A stretch of 64,000 nt of DNA from positions 1,054,001-1,118,000 of the forward strand of contig ML210146.1 in NCBI GenBank assembly GCA_004369085.1, written 5' to 3'. A program made the position numbers and the translations under genes. Origin of the DNA: Coprinopsis marcescibilis. Its lineage: Eukaryota > Basidiomycota > Agaricomycetes > Agaricales > Psathyrellaceae. Position 1 is the first letter of the stretch, and each line of letters starts with the position of its first letter. Positions 21,605 to 34,296 of the stretch are shown here, piece after piece. The notes beneath the pieces were generated by a model. It ran no database searches. It was not told the origin of the DNA and saw only the letters and a program-made list of their open reading frames with translations.

Positions 21605-24600
21605 TCAGAAAAATGAATTCATGTCAAATTCTGGTATCTGGACATTTTGTTTCGCTGTCTTCATCAGGTTTCCGAGTCCCGCCTTTCGTGCGAAAAGGTC
21701 ATGAATATCCTCGTTCGCGTTACTGCTCAGTGTCTCCCCGTGCTGTTGCTTAGGAGTCTCCGTTCGGCTGGGTGGAAGTGCCGTGACGTCGATGTCGATA
21801 AGAATGGATGCCCGCCGGTTCAAAACTGGTTCCAGAGGGAATATACGTGATGTCTTGGGTGAGTGCAGTGGTGAAGTCGGGTGTGGGGCAAGGTGTGTGG
21901 AGGGTCGTGCAAACGACCAAGATCGAACGAGATCCAATGCCAGAGCATGACAACCTGGAATTCAAAATCAATTTGAGCAGTTAAAAATGCTGCTTCTGTG
22001 ACATACCCATCCTGCAGAAAACCCGGGCGATTTGCAAAACAAAGTTAAATTCCGAGCGACCAGAGATTTCACTGGTGCCTTTAACCGTTTGAAGGGTCTT
22101 GGATCGTAGCTGAGAGAACAAGAGAGCAAGACTGGGATCGTCGTAGTGAGGCTCAACGATCTCCTCGATAATAAGATTGAATGCCAATGCAATCTCGCGC
22201 AAGGGTTTCTGAAAGACAATGAGCACCAAGGGACCCTCGCGGAACAGTAATAGCCACTTGCCAAGAGAACGCGAACTGCCAAATCTCGCCGATGAAGCTG
22301 CCAGAACGTCCAACTTGCCAGCCATCTATTTCCCAGCTGCAACGCGATCGGCAAAACAGTCTCCGATAAGATACTTTGCAATATGGGCCCATCGTTCCTT
22401 TGCTCTACTACTCGAGCCAGCGCAATTGCGAGCTGGAAGTCTTGGAGATGTCTTAAGCAAACATTGATTGCATCCTTCGGAGACCCTCCCAACAGGAAAA
22501 ATGCCGCAGCGTAACCTTAAGGTTACAGTATCAGTAAGAGCAACAGGTCTGAATTCTGAACATCTTGACTCACTAAAGCGCTGTTTTCCCATTAGCGCAT
22601 ACGCATTCTTCAGGGCGGCAGTCTTCCACCGCGGCTCAGAGAAATTGTTGGATAAGAACTTCAGCATAAGGCCTTGCTCTTTATGCCATGAAGCTTGGCG
22701 CCAGAGACCTTGTACGAGCTTATACTTCCCAAGGGCGAAATAGAATATTGAACAAGCGGTGGGATCTCTGTCCTCTCCAGCCATGTACTCATTTCGTGCA
22801 ATGATCTCTAGTTGCTGTTTCTGTTGCAAGATTAAGCTGAGAAAACAGAAAGTGGGGCCTGAAAGTCTTACCAGTGTCTCCGGGGAAGTAAGCCAGAGGG
22901 AGATACCAAGGGCCCTCGCGTCTGACCACGTCATTTTGCCGTTACACGCGGCCGTTGAAGCGTTTAATAGGAGATCTTGACTTTCGCTGTGGAAGGCCCA
23001 CAGCATATCGCGGAAACGGAGCCGTTCTCGTTTTCCTGTTTGGTGTAGCAATGCACCGTTCGTAGGCGAGGTGTTTGCACGCTGGTTGGTAATGTAGAAA
23101 GAACGCATCGAAATCAGATATCGTAGACCGTTGGCATCCAGTGCACGGCGCTGTTCATCTATCTTGAGGAAGTGTAAGACTGTGCGCAGGTCCAGAAGTC
23201 CGTGGTAGTTTACCTCTAATGTGGTCTGGATCAAAACCACCAGGTGGGCTTGTTCGTTTGGCGTGAGATGTGGGAGAGGATGTTTCTCGAGGTGGGAAAT
23301 GAGGCGGTTAACTAAACCACGAGAGAATTGCTCTTCTTCTATTCTAGGTGGTGTAAGCGGCGGTGAGACGGTGGTCTAAGTTCATGGACCTACTCGTCGT
23401 TTTGCCGAGATCTGTCGTCGAAGAGACTGTGATATTCTTTTTTTCTGGCCCGCTACAACGGATAGTCAACGACGGTTCAAAATTCGGCGACAGATTACTA
23501 ACACCTGAGCTTGGCTTCGTTGTCTGAAGGAATTGTTCAATAGGAGCAGCGGTCCAAGAATCGACATATCCGAGCTTATCGTGCCTTGATATATCCTTGA
23601 CCAAGTTAACAATTATGTCTTTGACTAGCTCGATCTTCTCTGTCAAACAAGATGAGTTATGAACTTAAAAGAGCATGGCGTCACAAATCCTTACCCCAAA
23701 GCAGGCATTGTAGCAACATTTGAGGATGATAGTCTTCCAGAGGTCCATTCCGTCTGGCAACATGCTCAAACAAGCCCTCCCCTGACTGATCCCCTGGTCG
23801 ATTCGGAGGTGGATCACCGAACAAGTACATTTGTTGACCTGCTGCAATGAGGAAGGAGCCATGGGCCATCCAAACCGAGTCTCTGATGTGATACGGGGTA
23901 ACGCTGGAAATGGGTTAAATATGCGAAGCGAACACGATCAGACAAAGGTTTACCTCTCGAGGCTTATTCTGTGACATACAGCCCATCCAGGACCATCGTC
24001 GAAATAGGTGGATCTCTGCTGACACACTAAATCTACGTGTCGAGCGTACCCTACTGCCAAAATAGATTGCATGAAAGGGGTAGAACTCCAATCAAGGTCG
24101 AGAATACGGTCGCTAAACGGCAAGTGAGAGAAGAATAAAGCACCAACATTTAAAACTTGCCGTTTTACATCTTGAAACTCGAGACCGGTAGAGAACTCTG
24201 ACACTGTTGAATCCCAGATGGTAAGTTCGTCTGAATCTGCCTGTGCAACAACTCATTTATGTGCGGGACGTGAGTTTATTACATGCATCCTGGGAATTGG
24301 CTTTTTGCTTACCTAAGGCCGTCTTCTTCATGGAACTGCATTTAGCTTTCTTAAATCCACTCCTATCCGTTTTGACTGTCCCAGTACACTTCCAGGGCGA
24401 CCCGTTAAATGTTTCCGGTGCCCAGAATGCCAGCTCTCCGTCATCCGAGACGCTCAGTAAAGCGTCATGTTCAGTCCAATCCCGATTACTTGTTCCCCAG
24501 GCCATTGGGTCGACAGGTTGGATGAACCTAAGAGGCGAAGAAATGGGCAGCTTGCTTCTGTACTTGATAGAAAACTGTGGGGCGGGCTCATCGGTAACCA

Positions 24601-26557
24601 TAATCTGAATGACATCGAAGTCTTCGGTAATGGCAATGATGAGCTCACAACCGTTCGGAGATGGCATCGTGAACAACGATTCAAGCCTGGGCAAAGTCAA
24701 GGTCTGGATTGGTTGGGAGCGTAGCGTGAGGATTCCTGATTGTTGTAGAAAAGTGGCCCATCGATGACCTAGAATAATGTCAATACCAACCCATATAATC
24801 CACTGAATAAGGTACCTTGAAAAAGGACGACCATGAAGTCGCATTCGTTCCAGCTTCCAGTTGGCTTCAATTCAGTCCCACGCCGGGTGATCGTCCAGGC
24901 TTGACCTCCACGATTTTCACGGATAGCGCCAACACCGGTACCTTCCGGGGTGCGTACAAGTCGAACAACAGGGGATTCCTCGTCAGGTTCTCGTTCGGGA
25001 AAGCTTGCAACTAGACGCAGTCCGTGTGATTGTGCGTCAAAAAATGCGAGGGGTGAGAGTTCAAAGGTAAGAAGAGGACTACTGGTCACCAAAGTGAGAA
25101 GGCTTGGGTCGCGGTTGGGAAGTAGATAAAGGTATTTCGGGGGATGGGTAAAGACGCAAGGTTGCGACTGCTGGAGTGTAAACTGTCTGAGTAGCGTCGG
25201 TGGACGACGGTCGATATTCTGCAGTAGACATCAAATCTACTGTATATAGAGCATACAAACAATAATGCTTACCGCCAACGCTGTAACGACGATCGAACCA
25301 TCTGCCAATATCCGCAGAAACAGATCCCAACCCTCGTCATGAATCTCCTGTATCCTCCTTTTTCGGCCGTTATCTTGCTTGAGTTGATGAGTTAATAGGT
25401 AGCCAATAACCGTGCCAATCGTCCGCCGATCCAACCAAAATATAGTTGACTCTGAAGCTGATTGATCCTCAGCGACTGAATAAGGAAGAGAAGAGAAGAG
25501 ATCCAGAGAGCCGTGTAGCTGAAGATATTCTGGTGCGTCCAGGACCGGCAGAAATATCCTTAGCACAGAATCTGATGATATCGTGTAGAGGATGAGGTCG
25601 TCCCTAGAGGATATCAAACCATTGTTTATATAGAGGCGAAAGCGGAAGGACGCGTACCGGCTCGTTGGCTGGGGTCTACGCCATGTCATCTTGACCACAT
25701 GCCTTGGATGCGGTATAGATTGGGTTTGACGGCCGGACGCTGTCGAATAAAGCCTGACAATGGCATCATGCTGCATATAAAGGGTTCAATTCGCTCATAC
25801 AAATCTATGCGAAGCAAAAACCAACCCTAGACACGGTTGCAATGAACATAAGCGAAGGGGCGAAACTTGTGTGAATGACTGGGCCTGCACTGTGACGTGG
25901 GCGGACGGTCAGGAACGAGCATTCGCAACACTATATGACGCACGAGGTTGACCACTTCAAAGACCACGTCAAAAGATCGTTTTCCATCACGAGCGTATAA
26001 ATTGAGAGACCATTCTCGGTGCCGACAGCAAGCAGCCCTATATATGTTCAGCAATTGCGGGTCTGGGATAGATGATTGGATTCACCAGCTTTGTTATCGA
26101 GAGATGTCACCTTGTACCCTTCGGGCAGTATGAGAGTGGAGTGTATTCTCCACGCGTCCCCCTGGACTTCTGAAAGAGCCCAAGCAACAATGCGCGAGTT
26201 CATTGCGGCGACTATCTGCATGAGGTACCCGTTCAATGGCGCGTAAGGGTTGAGGTTCCATATATACCAACCAACTTCATTCCCGAATCCACCGACATAT
26301 AAGATATCGTCTCCCTCGCCTTGATAGAACCCGGGAATGCCTCCCAGAATGCCAAGATCCGTCGTAGAACCAGAGACTGTGCATTTCGTATGATGATAGC
26401 GTCGACCGAGGGATATAACTGAAATTCGGGGGCAGTCAATTTATCTATTGGAGAACCTGTTAAGTGAGCCACGAACGAGAAGGGTTTCTTTGGGAAGTTG
26501 AATGAATTGGAGCCCAGCTGCAGGATACCCCGTGCAGGTCTGCTGTAGCTGTAGCAT
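21605..26557 (-). CDS. RAV1: RAVE complex subunit Rav1 (rabconnectin-3 related)
   Basis: Rav1 is the scaffold of the RAVE complex, which with Skp1 reassembles the vacuolar V-ATPase V1 sector on Vo. The start at 26557 gives MLQLQQTCTGYPAAGLQFIQ and, over an intron, YPSVDAIIIRNAQSL then RRILAFWEAFPGS. An N-terminal WD-repeat region follows, including DALLSVSDDGELAFWAPETF. The conserved Rav1 C-terminal domain carries LVQGLWRQASWHKEQGLMLK, ALKNAYALMGKQRFEYAAAF, LGGSPKDAINVCLRHLQDFQ and VLQIARVFCRMGCHALALDL. The tail is polar and ends EFDMNSFF with TGA at 21605-21607. Coding length is roughly 1,350-1,400 residues over about fifteen introns. The start lies 242 bases from the start of the fasciclin gene on the opposite strand. 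Confidence 0.9.
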
Positions 26558-26799
26558 CACCGGTGTAAATTAAGGGCTTGTGGTGACCATGAGGGTAGAA
26601 AGCAAGAGAGGTGGTGTAATCTGCAGGTTTGGCGCGGACTTTACGGGCTTTGGTGACTGACTATGGACTGGCCAAGCACGTGGCAACGAACTCAATCAGT
26701 TGCTCACTCGGGCCTTCACAGTCTGCTGCGCCTCTTGACCTTTTCCCTCATCATCCTCCTTATATTTTCTACTCCTCAGTTAGCCACTCTGGATCAGAT
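26558..26799. promoter_or_regulatory. bidirectional promoter between RAV1 and the fasciclin gene
   Basis: Only 242 bases separate the two divergent start codons, so both promoters must lie here or overlap. A pyrimidine-rich stretch (CTTTTCCCTCATCATCCTCC) precedes the plus-strand start. No clear TATA box was seen. Confidence 0.5.
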
Positions 26800-29615
26800 A
26801 TGCGCTGGGCTCGTCTTCCGGTTGCGTTGGCGGCCGTTTTACTGCCAGTCTGCACCCAGGCAGACTCGCAAGTGTCTTGGAGCACAAAGCAGGAACCAAC
26901 GACTTCTTCAACAACGCTGGTCGATGCACTTGGAGCAGACCCGGACTATCTGTCGCTGCTGAAGCTTGTTCAGCGAGCACGACTTGTCCCGACGTTGAAC
27001 AGATTAAATGGCAGCACCTTCTTCGCACCAACCAATGACGCCATTAAACGCTACTCGCAACATCAATCCCTCTGGAGCAGCATTCTGGAAGACGACTCGT
27101 TTATAGTCACAGACAACATTCAATATCAGCTCAGACAACAATTGTTCTATCACCTTTTGAATTATACTCTCCCGACAATAGAAGAAGCCAAACCCCAAGC
27201 TCAAGACACCCTACACTTCCCTTCCATATCATTAGAACCCCCATCCCGTGAACCCCCACCTAATCCTCCTTGGATGCCGATTCCAGGAGGAAGCCTAGGC
27301 GGGAAACCACAACGCCTGCGTGTCTCATCCCAGGAACAAAACCTTCAAGTCGGAGTGGACGCTTTTGGCAAGCTCGGTGCGAATGTGGTGAAGGGGCGAT
27401 ACGATGCAGGAAATGGCGTGTTGCTAGGCATAGACAAGGTGTTGGAGCCGCCTCCAGACTTGGGTGCGTTTTTTTGGTTCCTGGGCACGCGTTCCTGCTC
27501 AACTTGTGTTTCTAGCGAAGGTCGTTGCTTCAGAGCCGTCAACGTCATACTTTACCAAGATTCTCGGTCCCGAGATTTTGCAGCGACTCAACAGCACCGC
27601 AAATCTGACTTTGTTCCTACCAGTGAACGACGCCTGGAACGACTTGGACCCGTACGAACGCCTGTATCTCGAGAGCGAATTTGCCTCTGATGATCTGAAT
27701 CGGATCCTCAACATGCACGCCGTGGTATACAATAATGTGAAGTGGTCAGACTCTTTCAAGCACGGCCTTAACTGTAAGTGGTCACAAGGGCTTTTTACGC
27801 ACATTCGACTGAGCGGTTTCTAGTAACTTCGCTTGATGGAACCAATCTCGAAATCGTGGTCAACTCTGATGACACTACAGTGTCGAAGGGAAAGCTAATT
27901 CAACCCGACATATACGCCTCAAATGGAGTTCTTCACACCGTGTCTTCACTGCTGATACCCCCCAACACACTGCAAATTACTCCGGAGAAATATCTTTTGG
28001 CATTGAACTGCACGAAGTTCATTTCTCTACTTCGTTCCGTGGATTTGAGGCACCTCATCAACGATACAAGCAAAGAGTACACGATTTTGGCGCCAAACGA
28101 CGATATCTTTACGGCCCTCGGAGAATCAAATTTGCCAGAACAAGGAAGTGATGAACTGAAGCGGTTACTTCAATACCATTTCGTCCCTGGCAAATGGACT
28201 CCGAAGGAACTCGAAGATGGTTTGTTGTTGGAAACTGAGTTGGTTGAGGATGGTTTAGGTGGCTCACGCCAGATTGTCCCGGTTGATGTAGGGTCTGGTG
28301 ATCCAGGAAAGAAGCGGACGATTAGGTTTGGTGGAGTAGGCGTCATCCATGACACTGGTAAGTGTGATCATCTCGTAAATGGTTAACGTGTTAAGCTCAG
28401 ACGCTCTTAATATTTTTAGTTCAAGTAAATAACACGGTTATCTACTTCATTTCCAGACCTCTTGCGCCACCAGCAGACCCACTAGACACAGCTCTACCAG
28501 ATTTAGAGTTGTCGTCTTTCTTGGCCGCTGTCCTGTCTTCTTCCCAAGCCGACACCCTTCGCAAAACGCCCAAAACCACCTTATTCATTCCCTACAATAC
28601 CGCATTCCAGCGGCTTGGTGTTCTGGTTAGCAACCACCTTCTTTCGCCTTCAGCGAAACAAGATCTCGAGAACGTCCTGCTCCACCATACGCTCGATTCA
28701 GTGGAGTACGCATCTGCGCTCGCCAAGGGTAGCCAACATACCTTCTCAACTTTGGAAGGAAGCGATGTCAAATTGGAGAAGCACAACGGCACAATATACG
28801 CCAGTGCGAGTGGAGGCTGGGCAGGAATGCGGTCGGAACTGGTTCCCAAGAATGTTTTGACAAAGACGGGCGTGATCCACACCGTATCGGATATCCTTCT
28901 CCCCAGGACGGTGGATATCACTATCGGCAAGCTCTTGCGAGCAGCGAAGGGCAGTACGATGGCAACACTTGTGAATAAGGCAGGATTTGACTGGATCCTA
29001 AACGGCACACGACCACCAGAAGACGCGGAATGGGCAAGAAGCCTCTCAGATGACGCCGGTTGGACTCTGTTGTGCCCACCGGATGACGCATTCAAGGACT
29101 ACAATCTTACACAGGTGTATGCCGATGTGGAAGGCATGAAGGCCATTGTCTCCCAACACATTGTCCCTGTGACCAATTCGCAAACTAGCTTCGAATCGGA
29201 GCCATTAAACAACAATCAACCGCTGGTCTTGGACGAAGCTACGTATTCGACTGTTCGCTCGTCCGCCTCGGCGTACGGAGATTTGGTTTTCCAGCGGAAC
29301 ATCGAAGACGGGCAATTTGTTGTCGGGATCAAGGGTGCGAGGGGAACGAATGCCGATCAGGACTGGGCCCGCGTTCTTTCTTGGGGACGGTCCACCACTG
29401 GCAGCGGAACTGGGGGCGTCATTCAAATAGATCGTTTGCTCGTGCCGTACCAACCCAAGTGGTGGGTTGAATATGGGGGCCCCATATTTGTCGGGATCTT
29501 GGGGTCGTTTGCCATCTGCGGGTTCTTTTATGGGGTCAGGATCATCTGGCAACGAGACACCACGGAGGCAACCTACGAACCTGTAGGCGGTTTTGGTAGA
29601 GATGACGAACCATGA
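26800..29615 (+). CDS. multi-fasciclin (FAS1) membrane glycoprotein
   Basis: About 890 residues. The ATG at 26800 begins a clear signal peptide (MRWARLPVALAAVLLPVCTQ). Four to five FAS1 modules follow. They are recognised by paired blocks: NGSTFFAPTNDAIKRY, ANLTLFLPVNDAWNDLD, KEYTILAPNDDIFTALG, KTTLFIPYNTAFQRLG and WTLLCPPDDAFKDY for the first, and GVLLGIDKVL, ASNGVLHTVSSLLIPP, TGVIHTVSDILLPR and GGVIQIDRLLVP for the closing strand. A Pro-rich insert lies in the first module near 27230-27290. One transmembrane helix near the end (GPIFVGILGSFAICGFFYGV) leaves a short cytosolic tail ending GGFGRDDEP. Many N-glycosylation sites are present. FAS1 proteins mediate adhesion at cell surfaces; the type I topology is directly visible. 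Three short introns. Confidence 0.88.
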
Positions 29616-30002
29616 CGTTGATGAACAATATATGTATTCTCTCTCTCTCGCTCGAAAGACACACGGCACATTTAACTATTCATAGACAGACCACTGGTCC
29701 ACACATTCGAAGTCAATATCTTTGTATCATATTGTTGTTCTTGTAACTTTAACTTTTATTATTGCTTTGCTACTTCGTACTCTTGGTATTACTTGAATTA
29801 ATATACTGGATGAACTGTAATCGAGAGATGCTTTCCGTAGTTCGGATAAGGAATGAGCATGTGAAATCCGCATTGGTCCGGTCCACGAAAGTTAAGTCGT
29901 GAAAAGATGTTGCAATCAAGAGGTGTTATGCGCCGAGAGGTAATCTGAACCTTCTCTTACATTAACCGCCACCGTTCCAGCAAAGGTCTACCGGGTAGCA
30001 AG
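29616..30002. other. intergenic with short CT microsatellite
   Basis: The 3' flank of the fasciclin gene and 5' flank of the carrier gene, both on plus. A short run of CT repeats lies at about 29638-29653, followed by AT-rich sequence. I see no gene or RNA. Confidence 0.5.
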
Positions 30003-30005
30003 ATG
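30003..30005 (+). other. start-codon-only coding exon
   Basis: The only in-frame ATG compatible with the carrier N-terminus sits immediately before GTGAGC. The intron ends CCCAACAG at 30062, and the next codon is AGC (Ser 2). The first coding exon therefore contributes just Met. Confidence 0.7.
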
Positions 30006-31418
30006 GTGAGCTCACTAGACCACGTCGGACGACAAGCCATCGATTTTTGACACTCCCAACAGAGCACAGAAAGGAAAGTCGAGGAGAAGCGCGTTGGATC
30101 TGCTGCAGAGTCTGCCAAATCTTTCATTGCGGGAGGAGTCGGTGGCGTGTGCGCGGTCCTAGTCGGTGAGCTCAACCTCTTTTCAGTAGCAGGATAGGGC
30201 AGACGATAACCTTGATATGACTACAGGCCATCCATTTGATCTCACCAAGACTCGTTTGCAAACGGCACCCGCTGGAACCTACACTGGTGCTGTCGACGTT
30301 GTTAAGAAGGCAGTCGCCCACGACGGACTCAAAGGGTACGAGTATATGACTCTTTCAGGCTAACCCAGCTCAAGTTCATCTCCACAGTCTCTACCGGGGA
30401 GTTGTTCCACCGCTTTTGGGAGTCACCCCAATCTTTGCCGTCTCGTTCTGGGTATGTCCATCCAGACTAACAACAACGTTCTCTGCTGACAACCTCGGCT
30501 CTACAGGCATATGACTCTTCCAAGAAACTCATTTTGGCTGCTACACCAAACCGGACAAGCCAGTCGCTTTCGCTGGGCGAACTCGCGGCTGCTGGTTTCC
30601 TATCCGCTGTCCCCACAACACTCATTACCGCTCCAGTAGAGAGAGCAAAAGTCTTGCTTCAAGTGAGCTGTGTACAAGCTGTCCCCTGAACTGGATATTC
30701 TGACAGGGCTGCGTATAGACCCAAGGACAGGCTGGTTCCGAACAAAGATACAAGGGTGTAGTTGACGTGATGAAGCACCTGTACCGGGAGGGAGGCATGA
30801 AGAGCATTTTCCGTGGAACTGGCGCAACGCTGGCACGAGACGGCCCTGGAAGTGCCGCGTACGTCCTTTCCGAATATCCCCTTGCTTGTCTGACCGTCGA
30901 GTTGCCGTTCGAAGCTACTTCGCTGCATACGAAATCACGAAGAAGGCTTTGACACCGGCAGGTGCCTCGCCAGCTGATCTCAACCTCGGAGCGGTCATCG
31001 TTGCTGGAGGTACTGCGGGTGTTGCAATGTGGGCTATTGCCATCCCACCGGACGTGAGCTTTTCGCTTTGCTTCCACCGATTATAATCCGGGCTTACATT
31101 CATTGCTTTTAGGTGCTGAAATCAAGGCTGCAATCTGCTCCCAACGGCACCTACTCTGGAATCGTCGATTGTGCCCGCAAGACCATCGCTCGGGATGGCG
31201 TTGCCGCACTTTGGAAAGGATTTGGCCCTGCCATGGCTCGGGTACGTACTTGAATCTGCAGTCCGCACCACAACTTATTGACAGCAAATCACAGGCTTTC
31301 CCTGCAAATGCTGCCACTTTCGTAAGTTGTCCGTCGAAACACCGAAAGCTACAATTCTAAACTTGATTCTTAGCTCGGAGTTGAAGCATCGCGCAAGTTG
31401 CTAGATGGTCTTTTCTAA
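30003..31418 (+). CDS. CRC1: mitochondrial carnitine/acylcarnitine carrier
   Basis: SLC25 carrier of the inner mitochondrial membrane that exchanges acylcarnitine for carnitine for fatty-acid oxidation. About 300 residues in three repeats, each with a carrier signature: HPFDLTKTRLQ, APVERAKVLLQ and PPDVLKSRLQ. Specific resemblance to the carnitine branch includes GLYRGVVPPLLGVTPIFAVS, FWAYDSSKK, GELAAAGFLSAVPTTLITAP and ARDGPGSAAYFAAYE. The coding start is unusual: the ATG at 30003-30005 is followed directly by a 57-base intron (30006-30062), and the reading frame resumes with STERKVEEKRVGSAAESAKS. Reading through instead meets a stop within 16 codons. It ends KLLDGLF with a stop at 31416-31418. 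About eight introns. Convergent with the N-acetylglutamate synthase. Confidence 0.92.
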
Positions 31419-31737
31419 CTTATAATTGTTAGATTAGATGGGCTTGCATGTATCGAGTTCTGTACTAACTTGTATCCTATACCATTACTTAGAAATCGGA
31501 TCCTTCTATTGCAGCACTATTATGCCGTTCACGAGCACAGATGAGAAAAGCGCCAGGGCGCGTTAAATGTCCTACACATTCCGCTATACACAATACTACA
31601 TACAACCAATTATTTGATGTTGAGTTCTAATTCGAGGATAGATATATGTCTATGGTATGAATTCGTAGCAGTAATCAACCAGCAACTTCCTTGGAGACGA
31701 TGGGGTACCCTACTCAATGAATCGAAGGTGCGAGTGA
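31419..31737. other. intergenic between convergent genes
   Basis: Shared 3' flanks of the carrier (plus) and N-acetylglutamate synthase (minus), AT-rich. I see nothing else in it. Confidence 0.5.
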
Positions 31738-33674
31738 TCATTTCCAGCTGGACGGGATTTTGGGGATGACTTGCGCCCAATTTCCAAGCCTGCCTGACTC
31801 CCAGTTTTCAATGAAAGACAGCCCCGCGCCGCCTCGACGAGTCTCTTCAATCTTCAGCCTCTTCTCCGCGTCTGACCAAAACAAGACCCAGTCGCCCATC
31901 CGAAGGTGCCCCGTACTCCGCTCAAAGTACCACTTGTTCACTGGATTGTTCGCCCGGCTGCGCCACACCAGATCGCGACCCTCACCTTTGCCTCCCTTTC
32001 CTCCGTTGGGGTTAGCAGAGAATGGGTGCCCGAGGCCGTACGACTCATCATGCAGCGCGACCCACAGGAAATCTACGGTCCCATCACCTTGATGGCTCGG
32101 AAGCACCGCGAACTTGTCGAGATACGAGATAGGGTCTGGTGACCCAGGGTTACCCTCGTTCGTCACGATCGCGGTGCCTGCATAATCACCAGCGATGATG
32201 ACAAAGTCCAGGGTCCTCTCGAGACGACCATAGAATGCCTCTTGATCCAATTTCCTGTTGAATGATTGTTCAAGGAGGGTAGTCATCTTCACTTGATCAA
32301 TATCGGCGAGCGAGCGAATGACCTGAATGGGCAATCCGCGTCGCAGAAGAGTAGGGGTGTGAGGGGTAAGTCGGAGGTTTCCCTGGAGCAGTGCGTGAGG
32401 AAGACTTGAGCTGACAGCGGGTTTGTTGGTGATGAGATTGCCAATCAGGGAGCTGGGGGATTTATGAGAGACCATGATTGCAGACGATGATGGCGGCATG
32501 TATTGGAGACACGTGCGGGCAAGGGCAAGGTCTGAGAATGAGTGAGGGTGTGATTCCTTCCAACGTGGGTCGAAAGTATCCAGAATGTGGTGGTATTCTT
32601 GGTCAAGGTTGATCAATAGATGCGGGTAGCCAGAGCGGGCGTACGAAGGAACACCTCCCCGCTTGTTAATGATCATGAGTCGAAGGGGGGTGAGGTCGAT
32701 GTCTTCGGAGGGATTGTCAGATCCGGCTTCCACCATCCCGCAGGCGAGACCAGCAATGGCATCGTTGGCGTCGACACGAACAGAGCGGCAGAACGAGTCC
32801 AAAGCGAAAGGTGCAACGACGGGGATTTCTCCTGCGCGAAGTGAAGATCGAATTTGTGTAAGGTCCGAAGGAAAGATATGTGTTTCGGGGGTTATGAAGG
32901 TAGGGTCGGTGTTCGATTCTTCTGCGCCTGGTTTTGGTCCCAACCGCACCACTGCCCCAACAATAGGCCGTGCATGAGATCCCTGCCTTTCCAAGCTGGT
33001 GACGACACGCATTACCTCGTCTATAAGAAGTTGGCGCTCTTCCAGGTCTCCCTTGGGGACGTCGTCGCTTTCTACGACGATTACACTGACCATCCCTAGT
33101 TTCTCCAGGTAGGCCAAGCCTCTGGTGATGCTATCCAGCTGAACATCGGTGAATGGCCCTTGAATCTTTACCAGGGCCGTTCTTTTGTAGACTGGGTTAA
33201 GAATAGAATGGATAACTGGACTGGGTGCATGCTGTTCCTCGGTGGAGACCTTGCCAAGAGAAGGTGATGTCTTTGGGAGAGGTGGGGGTGGTATGACAAT
33301 TTCCGGAAGCTGCGCCTCGGATTTTGTTTTCGGTCTCTGTGGCTGGACCCCAAACGATGCAAGGTATGAACGGGTGTCCCTGAGCGAAGGGTTTGCGCGC
33401 AGGATGGAGAGGATGAAATCCTGGGGATAACGATGAGCACACGAGGCCATGTCGACGAACAATAGAAACATACGTTATCTGCCGGCGACGGTGGGTCTAC
33501 TGGCTCAACTGGGGTCTGCCTCAGACTGCGTATTGACTAGCTACCATGAGCTTTGTGTCTGGACCCAAGGACTAATGAAGGACATACTGCATAGAAAGCG
33601 TTGAATGTCTTTGAACGCTGCGAGTGTAGGGCCTTTGAAATGGCCTGTGGCGACGAGGGGACCTTTGGGATCAT
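31738..33674 (-). CDS. ARG2: mitochondrial N-acetylglutamate synthase (N-terminus uncertain)
   Basis: First enzyme of arginine synthesis, acetyl-CoA plus glutamate to N-acetylglutamate. The main exon holds the amino-acid-kinase-like part (ALVKIQGPFTDVQLDSITRG, LEKLGMVSVIVVESDD) and the C-terminal acetyltransferase part (YLDKFAVLPSHQGDGTVDFL, WVALHDESYGLGHPF, NPVNKWYFERSTGHLRMGDW). It ends AQVIPKIPSSWK at 31738. Upstream, two phase-0 introns join DFILSILRANPSLRDTRSYL to TPVEPVDPPSPADN and then to MIPKVPSSPQAISKALHSQR and SKTFNAFYA. I begin at that Met (33674), but the frame stays open for about 35 more codons with family-like sequence (LLELLRPIKVKVNSVPHEPN). A further 5' exon carrying the true start and mitochondrial leader is therefore likely between 33800 and 33960. 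Confidence 0.85.
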
Positions 33675-34296
33675 GGAGGATAGGAACAAGGGGAGTCGGG
33701 CAGAGGGGGGGATATTTGGCTCATGGGGAACGGAGTTGACCTTGACTTTTATTGGGCGAAGAAGTTCAAGCAGTGTTGGCGCCTGATTCCCTGTCTTATC
33801 AGATTAGATGGCGAAAATCGGTGTGACTTTGATGGCCCACCGATCGTCCCCGATGGCCGCCAAAATACCTCAAATATCACTGCCAATATATAGCTCAGAA
33901 CTCATTTCAATAGCTCATGACATAGTTACGGAAAATTACATGGAAGTTTGTTTTTATAACTCGCAAATCGCCCAATTCCCTCATCTTTCATATTTTCGGG
34001 CATGCCTTTTACGTGCTGCATCTACATCTACCACGCCCTGCGTGTCTCCGAGCCACACATCAACCTCACAGTATTACTCCGAACGACAGGAGTCCCATGT
34101 AGTCAGCCGTCGCTTCTTGCTTTTTCGCGAACACGAGGTCGTCTTCGTTCCAGGCTCCTGGGCCAGGAGGCCCATTATTGTCCAAGGCGGTCCCTTTACA
34201 GGGACTCGGGAACAAGATCTAGGCGCCGGGCTCTGTGCTTTCTGGGTTTGAGCGTCAAAGATTCCCTTTAACATCGGAAATTCTGGCTCCAATGAC
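33675..34296. other. 5' region of the N-acetylglutamate synthase and 3' flank of the F-box gene
   Basis: The stretch from 33675 to about 33790 reads as N-terminal coding sequence of the synthase. A candidate first exon (MSSELYIG) starts at an ATG at 33905 and could be joined by a 90-base intron ending in ACAG at 33791. Two tiny upstream frames (ATG-Ser-stop and ATG-Ser-Tyr-stop) precede it. I do not see the arginine attenuator peptide known from ascomycete arg-2 leaders. No other gene. Confidence 0.4.
33951..33958 (-). promoter_or_regulatory. candidate TATA box of the N-acetylglutamate synthase gene
   Basis: TATAAAAA on the minus strand, about 45 bases before the candidate first ATG at 33905. 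The position is right for a TATA element, but the transcription start is not visible from sequence. Confidence 0.35.
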
